Position numbers and translations under genes: made by a program
Part shown: one piece after another, positions 51,974 to 60,978 of the stretch
Position numbering within the stretch: position 1 is the first letter of the stretch
How the letters are laid out: every line of letters begins with the position of its first letter
The notes under the pieces: model-generated
Seen by the model: the letters and a program-made list of their open reading frames with translations, nothing else
Database searches by the model: none
What the model was told of the DNA's origin: nothing
DNA from: Mesonia sediminis
GTDB lineage: Bacteria > Bacteroidota > Bacteroidia > Flavobacteriales > Flavobacteriaceae
Direction of reading: 5' to 3'
Assembly: GCF_042684705.1 (NCBI RefSeq)
Contig: NZ_JBHULZ010000041.1
Span: 682,001-746,000 of the forward strand
Length of the DNA: 64,000 bases

Positions 51974-53362
51974 CTAATTTTTCAATCCATAACGTTGCAA
52001 AGCACTTAGGGTAAGCAGCATACTTAAGGGATGACTATAGAACACCGCATCTTGGTTTTTAAAGCCCTTATAAATCTTATCAATACTGTCTGCACCTACC
52101 CAATCTACAAATGCTTCTCGTTGCAGGTAAGTCTGCAGTTGTTGATCATTGCGCTCGCCTAAAAATTGTAATTCCCAGTTGCGTTGCACATATGCTTGCC
52201 CCAAAGCAGCTTGAAGGCTTCTTTTTAGTTTTTGTTGTACTCTATAAGCCAGATTATACGGCATTTTATTGTAAGGGTAGGTATATAAATTAAAAGGCTT
52301 TTGCGCTTGCCAGGTTATTTTTGCCAAGCCTGGATTGCGTTGTTTGATATAAGCAATTTGTATGCGACGATCGGCGAGAAAAGACTCGGGTAATTCCATT
52401 ATAAAACGGCACATACGTTCATCGTAATACGGCAAATGAATGGGATGGGCTTGTTCAAAAATTTGCAAATTGATGCTGGTCCATCGGGGAGCCCAATATA
52501 AACTCTTAAAAGCGCGAATACGAGCGCCCTGGTGTTCAATCTCGATTTTTGCTAGCAGTGCCGAGAGTCGGCTTTTTAAATAATCTTGAAAATCACCGGC
52601 TAGTTCCCATTGCTTCCATAAAGCTTCGGCCAAAGCCAATCCGCCTTTTTTGATTATCTTTTTATACAGAATTACGACATCATCTTTGCCTTCATCGGCT
52701 GCCGCAATGCCACGATCAAACAACACATCGCCCCAATGCCCCAAAGAGAATTCGCCTTGCATTTGCTTAAAAGCATCTAACACCGCCATTTGACGGGCGT
52801 GGGTAAATTCAGAATAACCAGAATTGATTTTCACCAAATCTTCGATCACCGACCATAAATAGCCGGGCGGAATTAAAAATCCCTGAAAAGGAAATGCACA
52901 AACACGGGCTATTTTCTCCGATAACTGATGTTCGGGGTAACCACGAGTAAAAGCATAGGAATAAGAAGATACCTCGGCTCCAATATGTTTTAATCCGGCT
53001 GCTTGCGAACGGCTATCCAATCCGCCTGAGAGCGGAAGCAGTACTTTATGCCCCGCAGCTTGTTCTTTTAAAATTTGCTCGTACAAATCGGTGAATTCAT
53101 CTACTGCGGTTTGAAAACTAATGTTACGCGGTTGATATTGCCATTTAAAATGAGCTTCTTGATGCTTTATCGCCCCCTGCTCATCTAGGGTATAGGTTTG
53201 TCCGGGTTGCAAAACTTTACGGTTTTCAAAAAAATCATCTTCGCCCAAAAAGAAGCCCGTAGCCGCATAAATGCAAAGCGCTTTTTTATTGAGTTTTGCG
53301 GCAGCATTGGGTACTTGAGCGAACTGCTGATGCAACGGAATGCAATCGGTTTTGATTTTCAT
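51974..53362 (-). CDS. Asparagine-synthetase-like protein lacking the glutaminase domain
   Basis: A 462-residue protein with the PP-loop ATPase motif LPLSGGLDSRS (SGGLDS at 112-117) and the asparagine synthetase B-like C-terminal domain. The catalytic N-terminal Cys2 of class II glutaminases is absent (it starts MKIKTD) and the first 80 residues are too short for that domain, so ammonia must come from elsewhere or another nucleophile is used. Similar proteins in O-antigen loci amidate uronic acids. It is GC-richer than the adjoining 51095 gene. Confidence 0.8.
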   Translation of the reverse strand: MKIKTDCIPLHQQFAQVPNAAAKLNKKALCIYAATGFFLGEDDFFENRKVLQPGQTYTLDEQGAIKHQEAHFKWQYQPRNISFQTAVDEFTDLYEQILKEQAAGHKVLLPLSGGLDSRSQAAGLKHIGAEVSSYSYAFTRGYPEHQLSEKIARVCAFPFQGFLIPPGYLWSVIEDLVKINSGYSEFTHARQMAVLDAFKQMQGEFSLGHWGDVLFDRGIAAADEGKDDVVILYKKIIKKGGLALAEALWKQWELAGDFQDYLKSRLSALLAKIEIEHQGARIRAFKSLYWAPRWTSINLQIFEQAHPIHLPYYDERMCRFIMELPESFLADRRIQIAYIKQRNPGLAKITWQAQKPFNLYTYPYNKMPYNLAYRVQQKLKRSLQAALGQAYVQRNWELQFLGERNDQQLQTYLQREAFVDWVGADSIDKIYKGFKNQDAVFYSHPLSMLLTLSALQRYGLKN

Positions 53363-53415
53363 AGTGTTTTGGCTAAAGCACGAAGATACATTTTTTTAAG
53401 CGCTTGGCTAAGTGT

Positions 53416-54579
53416 TTAAAGCAAGTCTTGGTATAAGGCAATCATACCTTGAACCATCTGCTGTTCTTGGTGCTGCTTTTTTACTTTTTTGCGTGCGGCA
53501 TTAGCTATTTGGCTATACGTACTTTTGTTCAGTTGTGCTACTTCCTCGATTTGATTGGCTAGCGCCAAAGCATCCCGACTGGGTACCAACCAACCGTTTT
53601 CTTGGTGGCTAATTAGTTCTGCCATACCACCGCAGCGAGTCGAAATCACTGGCGTGCCTAAAGCCATGGCTTCTACGACTACATTGGCTAAGCCTTCCTC
53701 AATACTGGGTAATAGCATAAAATCGGCTGCTTGCACAGCGCTTTTAACTTTCTCTATGGGTACACGCGGCAATAAACTTACTTGTTCTTCCAAGCCGAAA
53801 GCCTGACGTAGGTAAAGGCATTCCTCGTCTCCGGCTGCTCCAATAATTTGATAGTGAAAAGACAAGCCGCGTTCTTTTAACAGCTTACAGGCACGTAATG
53901 CCATGGGGTAGTCTTTGATCCAATGACTACGGCCTACCGATATCAACTCCAAGGTCTCGGAGTTTACACGCTTTTCGCTGAATGTAAAGTCGTTTATAGC
54001 CAAACCCGTGTATACCACCGCTTCTACCCCAGTATGCGGCCGACCTATTTGGGCACCTACTTGCTGGATTGCTCGAGAAACCGAATGAATACCGTCGAGT
54101 TGGGGGTACCATTCTTGTAAATAGGCGAAGTTTTCTGGATTAACAAAGGGACGTACATTGATATGAAAACCACGCTGACTTAAAAGCAGTTTGAACTGGC
54201 GTTGCTCGCGATAAGGCTCTAGCCAGGGCAATAAAGAAGGCCATTGTACATGCAACACATCGGGTTGATGATTTTCTAATACAAAAGCTAGGTTTTGTTG
54301 TTGTAAGGCTTGGCGGTTGCCACGCAGGGAATGCTTTAGCGTATGTTTAAAGCTAGCCCAGGTAAACTTTTGCCAAGCATAATACCAACTGGTTTGCAGC
54401 AAGCGTCTTTTTGACTGGTTGCTGCCCAAAGGCCGGTACTGCACCCCAGCAACTGGATGCGGATTTGCCTCATTAAAGCCCATCACGCTCACCTCTATGC
54501 CGGCTTTTACCAAACCCGCTAATAAACGGCGAATAAAAGCAGTTGTCGAATAGGAACCGTCAAAAAGAATGATTTTCAT
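53416..54579 (-). CDS. Glycosyltransferase family 4
   Basis: A 387-residue GT-B enzyme with LELISVGRSHWIKDYPMALR, YQIIGAAGDEECLYLRQ and GLANVVVEAMALGTPVIS. The codon use is close to that of the 51974 gene and unlike the AT-rich block that starts at 54587. The 53-bp gap to the amidotransferase-like gene is the widest inside the operon. Confidence 0.88.
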   Translation of the reverse strand: MKIILFDGSYSTTAFIRRLLAGLVKAGIEVSVMGFNEANPHPVAGVQYRPLGSNQSKRRLLQTSWYYAWQKFTWASFKHTLKHSLRGNRQALQQQNLAFVLENHQPDVLHVQWPSLLPWLEPYREQRQFKLLLSQRGFHINVRPFVNPENFAYLQEWYPQLDGIHSVSRAIQQVGAQIGRPHTGVEAVVYTGLAINDFTFSEKRVNSETLELISVGRSHWIKDYPMALRACKLLKERGLSFHYQIIGAAGDEECLYLRQAFGLEEQVSLLPRVPIEKVKSAVQAADFMLLPSIEEGLANVVVEAMALGTPVISTRCGGMAELISHQENGWLVPSRDALALANQIEEVAQLNKSTYSQIANAARKKVKKQHQEQQMVQGMIALYQDLL

Positions 54580-54586
54580 GTTTTGA

Positions 54587-55618
54587 TTAATTATTCATTA
54601 CAAGATTATGAAATTCACTAACACGATTCGCAATTTCCATCCAGTCATATTCTAAGGCTTTTTGTCTTGACAGCCTAGATATATTTTCCAATTGCTCAGG
54701 ATTTTTTAAAATTTTTACTAGTGTCTCAATATAGGCATCTTGATCACTTAGCAAAAAATTACCCGTATTCCTTAAGTAGCTTGAAACACCTCCAACATCT
54801 GATGTTACAATGGGTAAACCACAAGCCAAAGCTTCTAAAATAGAATTACAGGCCGTAGCGTCAAGTAAAGGTAAAAATAATACATCTGCCTTTTGGTAAA
54901 AAGACCTTAATTCTATATCATTTATATTGTGATGAATCTTAATCTTATCGTGTAGGCGTATTTCAGTAGCATATTCTTTACGCAAAATTACATCAACTTG
55001 CACCCCTTTAATCTTTTCAATAAGTACTTTAATTACAGTGTTAAAAGTTTTAAAATCACGTAAATGCTGCCCTACGAATAAAATATTTTTTGACTGCTTT
55101 ACAGTTGTTTTAGATGCTAAAGGTGTAAAAAATTGAGTGTCTACACCATGAGGTATATATTTAACGTGTTCTAAATGCAAGCATTCTTTAATAAAGTCGA
55201 CCTGATTCTCGCCCACGCAAACAGCTGCATTTAAACTCTTTAAATAGCTTAAGTTTGTTATTTGCGTTTTTAGTATGGCAGGAGGCTTATGAAAACTTGC
55301 AAAATACTTAAGGTTTTTGCGTCTATTGTATTTTACATTAAAACGCACATCACGTTCACCATTAAGATAATGCACGATGCTAGCTTTGCTTTTATTAGAT
55401 TTTAAAACTCTTAAAAGCTCATACTCTTTCATCACACTTGTAGAATCATACAAACCTGCTTGTTTTGAGCTGACCTTACTAATGAGTTTAGCTATTTTAT
55501 AAGGCATAATATTTCTACCATAAATGCTTGTTGGGTCTGGAAAATAATCTATTAAACGACTATAACCTGAGTTTTTAGCGTGATGGGTAGAGCGGTGATG
55601 AATAAAAATGGTTTGCAT
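54587..55618 (-). CDS. Glycosyltransferase family 4
   Basis: A 343-residue GT-B enzyme with ILFVGQHLRDFKTFNTVI and ACNSILEALACGLPIVTSDVGG. The N-terminus (MQTIFIHHRSTHHAKNSGYS) is rather short for the family. AT-rich, forming the downstream edge of an AT-rich cassette that extends up to about 60650. Confidence 0.86.
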   Translation of the reverse strand: MQTIFIHHRSTHHAKNSGYSRLIDYFPDPTSIYGRNIMPYKIAKLISKVSSKQAGLYDSTSVMKEYELLRVLKSNKSKASIVHYLNGERDVRFNVKYNRRKNLKYFASFHKPPAILKTQITNLSYLKSLNAAVCVGENQVDFIKECLHLEHVKYIPHGVDTQFFTPLASKTTVKQSKNILFVGQHLRDFKTFNTVIKVLIEKIKGVQVDVILRKEYATEIRLHDKIKIHHNINDIELRSFYQKADVLFLPLLDATACNSILEALACGLPIVTSDVGGVSSYLRNTGNFLLSDQDAYIETLVKILKNPEQLENISRLSRQKALEYDWMEIANRVSEFHNLVMNN

Positions 55619-56760
55619 TACAATTTCTCATTTATAACAGTTTCTAATACCCGTTTAACTGTTTGCTCTGGATGTATATGTTTTTCAAAATATGCCCTAG
55701 CATTTATAGAAAGTTGATTCGCTAACTTATCATTTTCTAACACTAATTTTATATTACTTATTAGCTCTTCGTTATTTTCAAAGAAAAGCAATTCCTTGCC
55801 ATGCGTTAATGGCACAGGTAAATCTGTAGTTAATTTCTCTGCAATGATCACCTTGGCTTGCGACATATATTCCGCCATTTTCCATGCTGGTGATTTTGCT
55901 AGGCCACGGGTATAGATGACTACTTTCGCTTGCTTCAAGGCCTTTAAATATTTATGCGGTTCTGATGGAACATTGGTTAAAGCGTCACTATATTTTTCAG
56001 TAGCTAATTTTGATTTAATAAAACCACCTTTAAATTTATTATTAAAAACAAGAGACAAAAGTTTTATAATTTTATAGCGCTGTTCGTGTATTTCTTTAAC
56101 ATCATTGTTTGAATCGTCTTCGAAACAACGTGTTTGAAAAAAAACAATGTTCTCATTAGCTTCTGAATAGTTGTTATAATCGTTTATGTATCGGGGATTT
56201 TTCAGAAGTGATAATTGGTTCTTATGGTAAGTCAACTTTTTATTAAGTCTTTTGAAAAGGTAACTGTCAATCTTTAGTGATTTAACAATGTTAGTAAGTA
56301 AATATTTATATTTTAATCTTTTATTTTTTGTGAAATAACTTGAATAAACTTTAAATGTTAAACCTAAGCTACATAATTTAGCAGTATGCTGCTTTGGTAA
56401 ATGATTAACCATATCGTATGAAAAATTTCTTTTAAATACGAAATCACAGTTCTCTAATGCATATGATGAGAACTGATTTTCAAAATCATAAGTATCTACA
56501 GCAAAAAAAACAGTTTTAGAAAATTTCCTATTACACAATTCAAAATAAGCAGTTTTTGGAAATTCTTGTTCTGTATAACTTACCATTCCTTCATCAATGA
56601 TTGTTCTGCCCTTCTTTTTTTTAAAATTATTTATGTATTTAATCTTTAAACCTACCTTAGCAGAAAACTCTGTCAGCCCGGTTAGAAAAAAAGAAGATTG
56701 ACTTAATTCTTCCGGAACATAAACTTTTAGACTATAATCTTTAAAATTTATTTTATTCAT
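55618..56760 (-). CDS. Putative GT-B glycosyltransferase
   Basis: A 380-residue, strongly AT-rich gene. The C-terminal third carries a weak GT-B donor pattern: KVVIYTRGLAKSPAWKMAEYMSQAKVIIAEKL, then ENNEELISNIKLVLENDKL, as in CgeB/Glyco_trans_1_2-type proteins. The N-terminal part is Lys- and Asn-rich with no recognised motif. It overlaps neighbours by 1 and 8 bp. The role is inferred from position and this pattern only. Confidence 0.65.
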   Translation of the reverse strand: MNKINFKDYSLKVYVPEELSQSSFFLTGLTEFSAKVGLKIKYINNFKKKKGRTIIDEGMVSYTEQEFPKTAYFELCNRKFSKTVFFAVDTYDFENQFSSYALENCDFVFKRNFSYDMVNHLPKQHTAKLCSLGLTFKVYSSYFTKNKRLKYKYLLTNIVKSLKIDSYLFKRLNKKLTYHKNQLSLLKNPRYINDYNNYSEANENIVFFQTRCFEDDSNNDVKEIHEQRYKIIKLLSLVFNNKFKGGFIKSKLATEKYSDALTNVPSEPHKYLKALKQAKVVIYTRGLAKSPAWKMAEYMSQAKVIIAEKLTTDLPVPLTHGKELLFFENNEELISNIKLVLENDKLANQLSINARAYFEKHIHPEQTVKRVLETVINEKL

Positions 56761-57889
56761 TACTCAGGGCATCATTAATAGAACTTTCTAGGACCTGATA
56801 TGTTTTATCTAAACTAAAATCAGTTATAGCTTTTTCTTTTGCATTTTTAGAAACTTCGTAGGATTTCTTTTCATCTTTGAAATATTCTAAAACTGTTTGT
56901 GCATAGTTTTCTGGTTGACTGAGTAAGCCGTTTATTCCTGAAGTAATCACATCTTTTGGACCTCCAGGACAGTCAATACCTGCTACGGGTGTGCCGCATG
57001 CCATGGCCTCAATCATTACCATACCAAAGGTTTCTTTATCACTTGGTAGCATAAATAAATCAGCTTCTTGAAAATATCGCACAAGCTCATTATGTTCCTT
57101 GTGACCTAAAAAATTTACTTTATTGTCTAAACCTTTATCTTCAACAAGCTTTTTTAGCTTATCAAGATAAGGCTCTGAAAAAACTGGACCTATAATGTCT
57201 AAACTTGCTTTCTCAAATCCATTATTTACAAGTTTATCTAAGGCTTCAATTGCTAAATGAATACGCTTCCACTCTACAATTCTACCAACATATAAAAGTT
57301 TTGCTTGTGTCGTATTCTTTTGAGAAGGCTTAAATACATCGCAGTCAACACCTAACGGAAAAACTCTGATATCTAAATCTTTAAACATTTCTAACTTTTC
57401 CATCGATTGCTTCTGCAAATGTGTGTGTACGAGTATATGATGCGCATTTTTATAATACTCCCTATTTCTATCATTGTCCGAATAATGTTGACCTCCAAGC
57501 ATAGCAATATACTTTTTACCTTTGTTTAGGATAACTTTAGAAAGATCATAAGAGAAAGGACTTGAGTGGCCAGACATATTAATAATGGATACATCCGGTG
57601 TGGATTTTTGATAGAACTTTAAACATTTTTTAGATTGCTGCTTTTTCCATTTTTTATGATCATTATTAAACTTAAAATCTACTGGAAAAAAACGATATGT
57701 TATGCCTTCAAAATCATAATTATAACTACTAAATTTTGATGTCAAATAGTGAATTTCACAAGCATTTTGCGTTTTATCCTTATATCGTTTTAACGACTTT
57801 AAGTGTGGCTGACTGTGATAGGTAGCAACACTACTTTCAACAACTCCTGCAGCTTTAGGAGTAAATGGATGTAAAATAGCAATTTTCAT
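56753..57889 (-). CDS. Glycosyltransferase family 4
   Basis: A 378-residue GT-B enzyme: MKIAILHPFTPKAAGVVESS, donor domain AKLLYVGRIVEWKRIHLAIEAL, and TFGMVMIEAMACGTPVAGIDCPGG. It is a well-formed family member within the AT-rich cassette, directly behind the pyruvyl transferase (0 bp gap). Confidence 0.89.
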   Translation of the reverse strand: MKIAILHPFTPKAAGVVESSVATYHSQPHLKSLKRYKDKTQNACEIHYLTSKFSSYNYDFEGITYRFFPVDFKFNNDHKKWKKQQSKKCLKFYQKSTPDVSIINMSGHSSPFSYDLSKVILNKGKKYIAMLGGQHYSDNDRNREYYKNAHHILVHTHLQKQSMEKLEMFKDLDIRVFPLGVDCDVFKPSQKNTTQAKLLYVGRIVEWKRIHLAIEALDKLVNNGFEKASLDIIGPVFSEPYLDKLKKLVEDKGLDNKVNFLGHKEHNELVRYFQEADLFMLPSDKETFGMVMIEAMACGTPVAGIDCPGGPKDVITSGINGLLSQPENYAQTVLEYFKDEKKSYEVSKNAKEKAITDFSLDKTYQVLESSINDALSNE

Positions 57890-59011
57890 TTAAAGATTCT
57901 TTAAAAGGTGATTGACGATATTAATTTGTTGATTTTTAATTTTTATCATTTTGCCAAATAATTTTTGCTGTTCGTAATCTAAATTTGAATATAGATGATT
58001 AATTTTTAATAAAATTTCATCAACGCTCAAATTATCTACTTTGGTTTTATATGCACTAGTTAATCCCGTAGTATAAATAAAATCAGAAATCTTTGGCTCA
58101 TACTCCAAGGCGTGGAACGGGGTGCCCACACAGGCAGAAAAAATAATAGAATGTAATCTTTGCCCAACAAAAACATCCAGCGACTCCAAAAAGCTTAATG
58201 ATTTCTTTAAATTAGAGTAATTATAATAAACAGTTATCTCCTTAAAATCCTTTAACCTAATTTTTTCAAGCATATATTCTGTATCTTGCCGCGTCGTTGG
58301 GTAAAGATAGACTTCCCAGCCGGTATTTATCAATCTCTCAACAAGCTTATAAGCGAATTTTTCTATCGTTCTTTGATCGCCGCCATATATCCTATTGCTT
58401 ATATTTGCAAAATTTAAACCTATTTTTTTTGTTTTACTTTTAAGTTTAATTTCACTTTTCGTAAAATAAATTGCGGGGTCATGATAAACTTTAATATTTG
58501 TTTTAACACTCCACTTTTCTAACTCTTTCTTAGATAATACACCTCGCACAGATAAAAAGGTAGCTTTATTCAAAGTATCTCTCCACCCTACTTTATCTAC
58601 TGGAAAATTAATCATTTGAGCGAATTCAGGGTCAGCTACTCCAGGTCCTAAAACTATTAATTTCGAATTAGGATATCTATTAAGCATTTTATTTAAAATT
58701 CTTAAATAACTTTCATTTCTTCGTTTTCTTATGATTGTTCCTCCTCCCAGAATTATAAAATCAGGCGACGACATTATTTTTCTTAAAAACCTACCTGAGC
58801 TTGGCTTATTGTAAGATATTTCATAAATATTTAATTTTGATTCGAAAGATTTTTTAATAGCAACTAAAATGGCATTATCGCCCAAATTCTGCATACCTGT
58901 ACACCCAACATAGAATGCTCTCTTTTTATTTGAAAAAATATATGTTATCGTGGATGGTAAGAATTTTAATTCTCTTCTAAGAACTTCAATATAATGTGAT
59001 ATTTTATTCAA
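57890..59011 (-). CDS. Polysaccharide pyruvyl transferase family protein
   Basis: A 373-residue protein of the CsaB/WcaK family, which transfers pyruvate from phosphoenolpyruvate to sugars to form acidic ketals. Diagnostic stretches are VGCTGMQNLGDNAIL, PDFIILGGGTIIR, and the C-terminal VGQRLHSIIFSACVGTPFHALEY with its conserved Arg and His. It implies a negatively charged glycan. AT-rich. Confidence 0.88.
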   Translation of the reverse strand: MNKISHYIEVLRRELKFLPSTITYIFSNKKRAFYVGCTGMQNLGDNAILVAIKKSFESKLNIYEISYNKPSSGRFLRKIMSSPDFIILGGGTIIRKRRNESYLRILNKMLNRYPNSKLIVLGPGVADPEFAQMINFPVDKVGWRDTLNKATFLSVRGVLSKKELEKWSVKTNIKVYHDPAIYFTKSEIKLKSKTKKIGLNFANISNRIYGGDQRTIEKFAYKLVERLINTGWEVYLYPTTRQDTEYMLEKIRLKDFKEITVYYNYSNLKKSLSFLESLDVFVGQRLHSIIFSACVGTPFHALEYEPKISDFIYTTGLTSAYKTKVDNLSVDEILLKINHLYSNLDYEQQKLFGKMIKIKNQQINIVNHLLKNL

Positions 59012-59021
59012 GACTTCAACT

Positions 59022-59951
59022 TTATAATTTATTTTTTAAACCCTTTAAGTAAGTGTTTTTCTTTTTCTTTAACTCATTTTTCTTTAATCTTACATAATAA
59101 CCTTGAAAAAAGTTTTTAATCTCATTGAGTAGATGCTTTAATTGGGTGTTGCTTTGGTAATGCATCCCTTGATATGAAATATAAAATTGCTGTTGGCTGT
59201 CTTTGTATTTTATTTCTGAAAACTTCATGGTTCTCTTCCAGTTGATAAAGTGCAAATACATCACTTCTTCATCTGTTTTGGTGTTTATCATCTTGCCATT
59301 ATCCCACAACCATCTGTCTAAGTGATATTCTTGGTGTGAGTCTTTGCCGCGTTCTTGGTTGCATAAAATACTGTCCCACTTAACTTTGATATTTAAATTT
59401 CTAAATACATCAGAGTTTTTGAGATATGCTGTAAGTACAACTTCATCTGTCCACTTAAACTCTGGCACCTCAAATAATTGTTTATAGTTGGGTAATTTTT
59501 TGTACAAGCTATTGATTTGCGCTGTATTTCTGAACAAATTAAAATGGCCTGAAATCGCTTCCTTTCTGCTGGAAATCATATCAAAGCTATTTAGAATATC
59601 TTCTGTCATGAATTTACGGATATCTCCCCATATAATATCCATATCACAGATGCCCCAAAAATCGTACTCAGCAACTTCCTTAGAAAAAATTTCGCCATAA
59701 GCTGGTTTTAAATCACAGAACTTTCTTGGGTTTAAAGGGACTTCTGCTTCAACTATAGGGTTTACTTTTTTATTTAATTCTGGTAATGTTGTTCGTAAAA
59801 ACTTGATGTTGTCTGGATGATTATCAGGAATTTCACAATCAGTAGGGCATAACCAATTAATTGTAGGATTCTTCTCAATAGATTTGAGGTAAGCCTCAAA
59901 CCAAAGTGGCCATTTGCCAAAATAAGGGATGATGAGAAGGATTGATTTCAT
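59022..59951 (-). CDS. DUF6625-like putative glycosyltransferase
   Basis: A 309-residue protein. The opening SILLIIPYFGKWPLWFEAYL and WLCPTDCEIP, then EYDFWGICDMDIIWGDIRKF with its DxD and the later VMYLHFINWKR, match proteins known as DUF6625, which occur in polysaccharide loci and probably have a GT-A-like fold. The C-terminal region is Lys-rich. No linkage is known. Confidence 0.78.
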   Translation of the reverse strand: MKSILLIIPYFGKWPLWFEAYLKSIEKNPTINWLCPTDCEIPDNHPDNIKFLRTTLPELNKKVNPIVEAEVPLNPRKFCDLKPAYGEIFSKEVAEYDFWGICDMDIIWGDIRKFMTEDILNSFDMISSRKEAISGHFNLFRNTAQINSLYKKLPNYKQLFEVPEFKWTDEVVLTAYLKNSDVFRNLNIKVKWDSILCNQERGKDSHQEYHLDRWLWDNGKMINTKTDEEVMYLHFINWKRTMKFSEIKYKDSQQQFYISYQGMHYQSNTQLKHLLNEIKNFFQGYYVRLKKNELKKKKNTYLKGLKNKL

Positions 59952-59958
59952 TTGAATG

Positions 59959-60900
59959 TTAAATTTTATATTTCATACGATCAAATCCTTTTTTAAAAAT
60001 CATATTTAAAAAAAGATAAATAGAAAATTCAACAATACTTAAATTAAAAGATTTCCTGAAAAAATTATAGTGTAAAAAAACAAAATAAGGCCTATTTTTT
60101 TCTATATAAGACCTATAAAGCTTCCTGTTTTTACGGTGATATTCAAAAGCAACCTCATCTATTTCAGAATATTTACTAAGCATTTTTTTATTCAACAATA
60201 TCTGAGTATTTGCGAACTTAAACTTCAAGTTTGCAGCTTGGCGTGTTATTGAATTTTCACTTTTACGATAATAATAAAGATAATTTCGAATTCGTCCTAT
60301 TTTTAATGACTGACTAAACAAACGTATTAAATAGTCATGATCCTGACCTCTAATTAATTTTTCATCAAAAATCACATCAATAGTTTTACTTCTTACAATA
60401 ATAGGGTCTCCTATTAAAATATTATTCCTAGACTTAATAAAGTCAATATAAAAATCATTTTTCTCCACTATATCAAACTCTTTGCGTAAATTACTATATT
60501 GAGTTCCGAGCTTATTTATTGATGTAGTAGTTTTAGAAATTATAACATCAACTTTAGATCTTATTATATTTCTGACTTTAATCTCTAAGCTTTCGACATG
60601 CATCAAATCATCAGAATCAAACCACTGAATGTATTCGCCTTTACTCATTTTGAAACCATAGTTCCTAGCTCCGTTTCCACCCGGCAGGTGTTCATCGGGT
60701 CGGTGGTAGTACCGTATGCGCGAGTCTTTGGCGCAGTATTTCGCCATTAGTTCATCGGTAGCATCGGTGCTGCCATCGTCTACTACAATACACTCCCAAT
60801 TGGTATAGGTTTGCGCCAACACCGAGTCCAGGGTCTCTCCTATAAGATGGGCTCGGTTGTAGGTGGGAATAATGATAGAAACAAGGGGCTGTTCTGCCAT
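59959..60900 (-). CDS. Glycosyltransferase family 2, with composition break
   Basis: A 313-residue GT-A enzyme, first gene of the unit. It begins PLVSIIIPTYNRAHLIGETL, with VVDDGSTDATDE and the metal site QWFDSDDLM. Codons for residues 1 to about 75 are GC-rich and resemble the core genes; from about residue 80 on the gene is AT-rich like its downstream neighbours, so it looks like a fusion formed by recombination within the conserved domain. A weak TATACTTG box lies at 60932-60925. Confidence 0.9.
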   Translation of the reverse strand: MAEQPLVSIIIPTYNRAHLIGETLDSVLAQTYTNWECIVVDDGSTDATDELMAKYCAKDSRIRYYHRPDEHLPGGNGARNYGFKMSKGEYIQWFDSDDLMHVESLEIKVRNIIRSKVDVIISKTTTSINKLGTQYSNLRKEFDIVEKNDFYIDFIKSRNNILIGDPIIVRSKTIDVIFDEKLIRGQDHDYLIRLFSQSLKIGRIRNYLYYYRKSENSITRQAANLKFKFANTQILLNKKMLSKYSEIDEVAFEYHRKNRKLYRSYIEKNRPYFVFLHYNFFRKSFNLSIVEFSIYLFLNMIFKKGFDRMKYKI

Positions 60901-60978
60901 AAATTTGCCTTTTCTTTTAAGCTACAAGTATACGCATTTTTGTTGGTTTCTAATCGGGAGGTTTAGGTAAGTTAGCCG

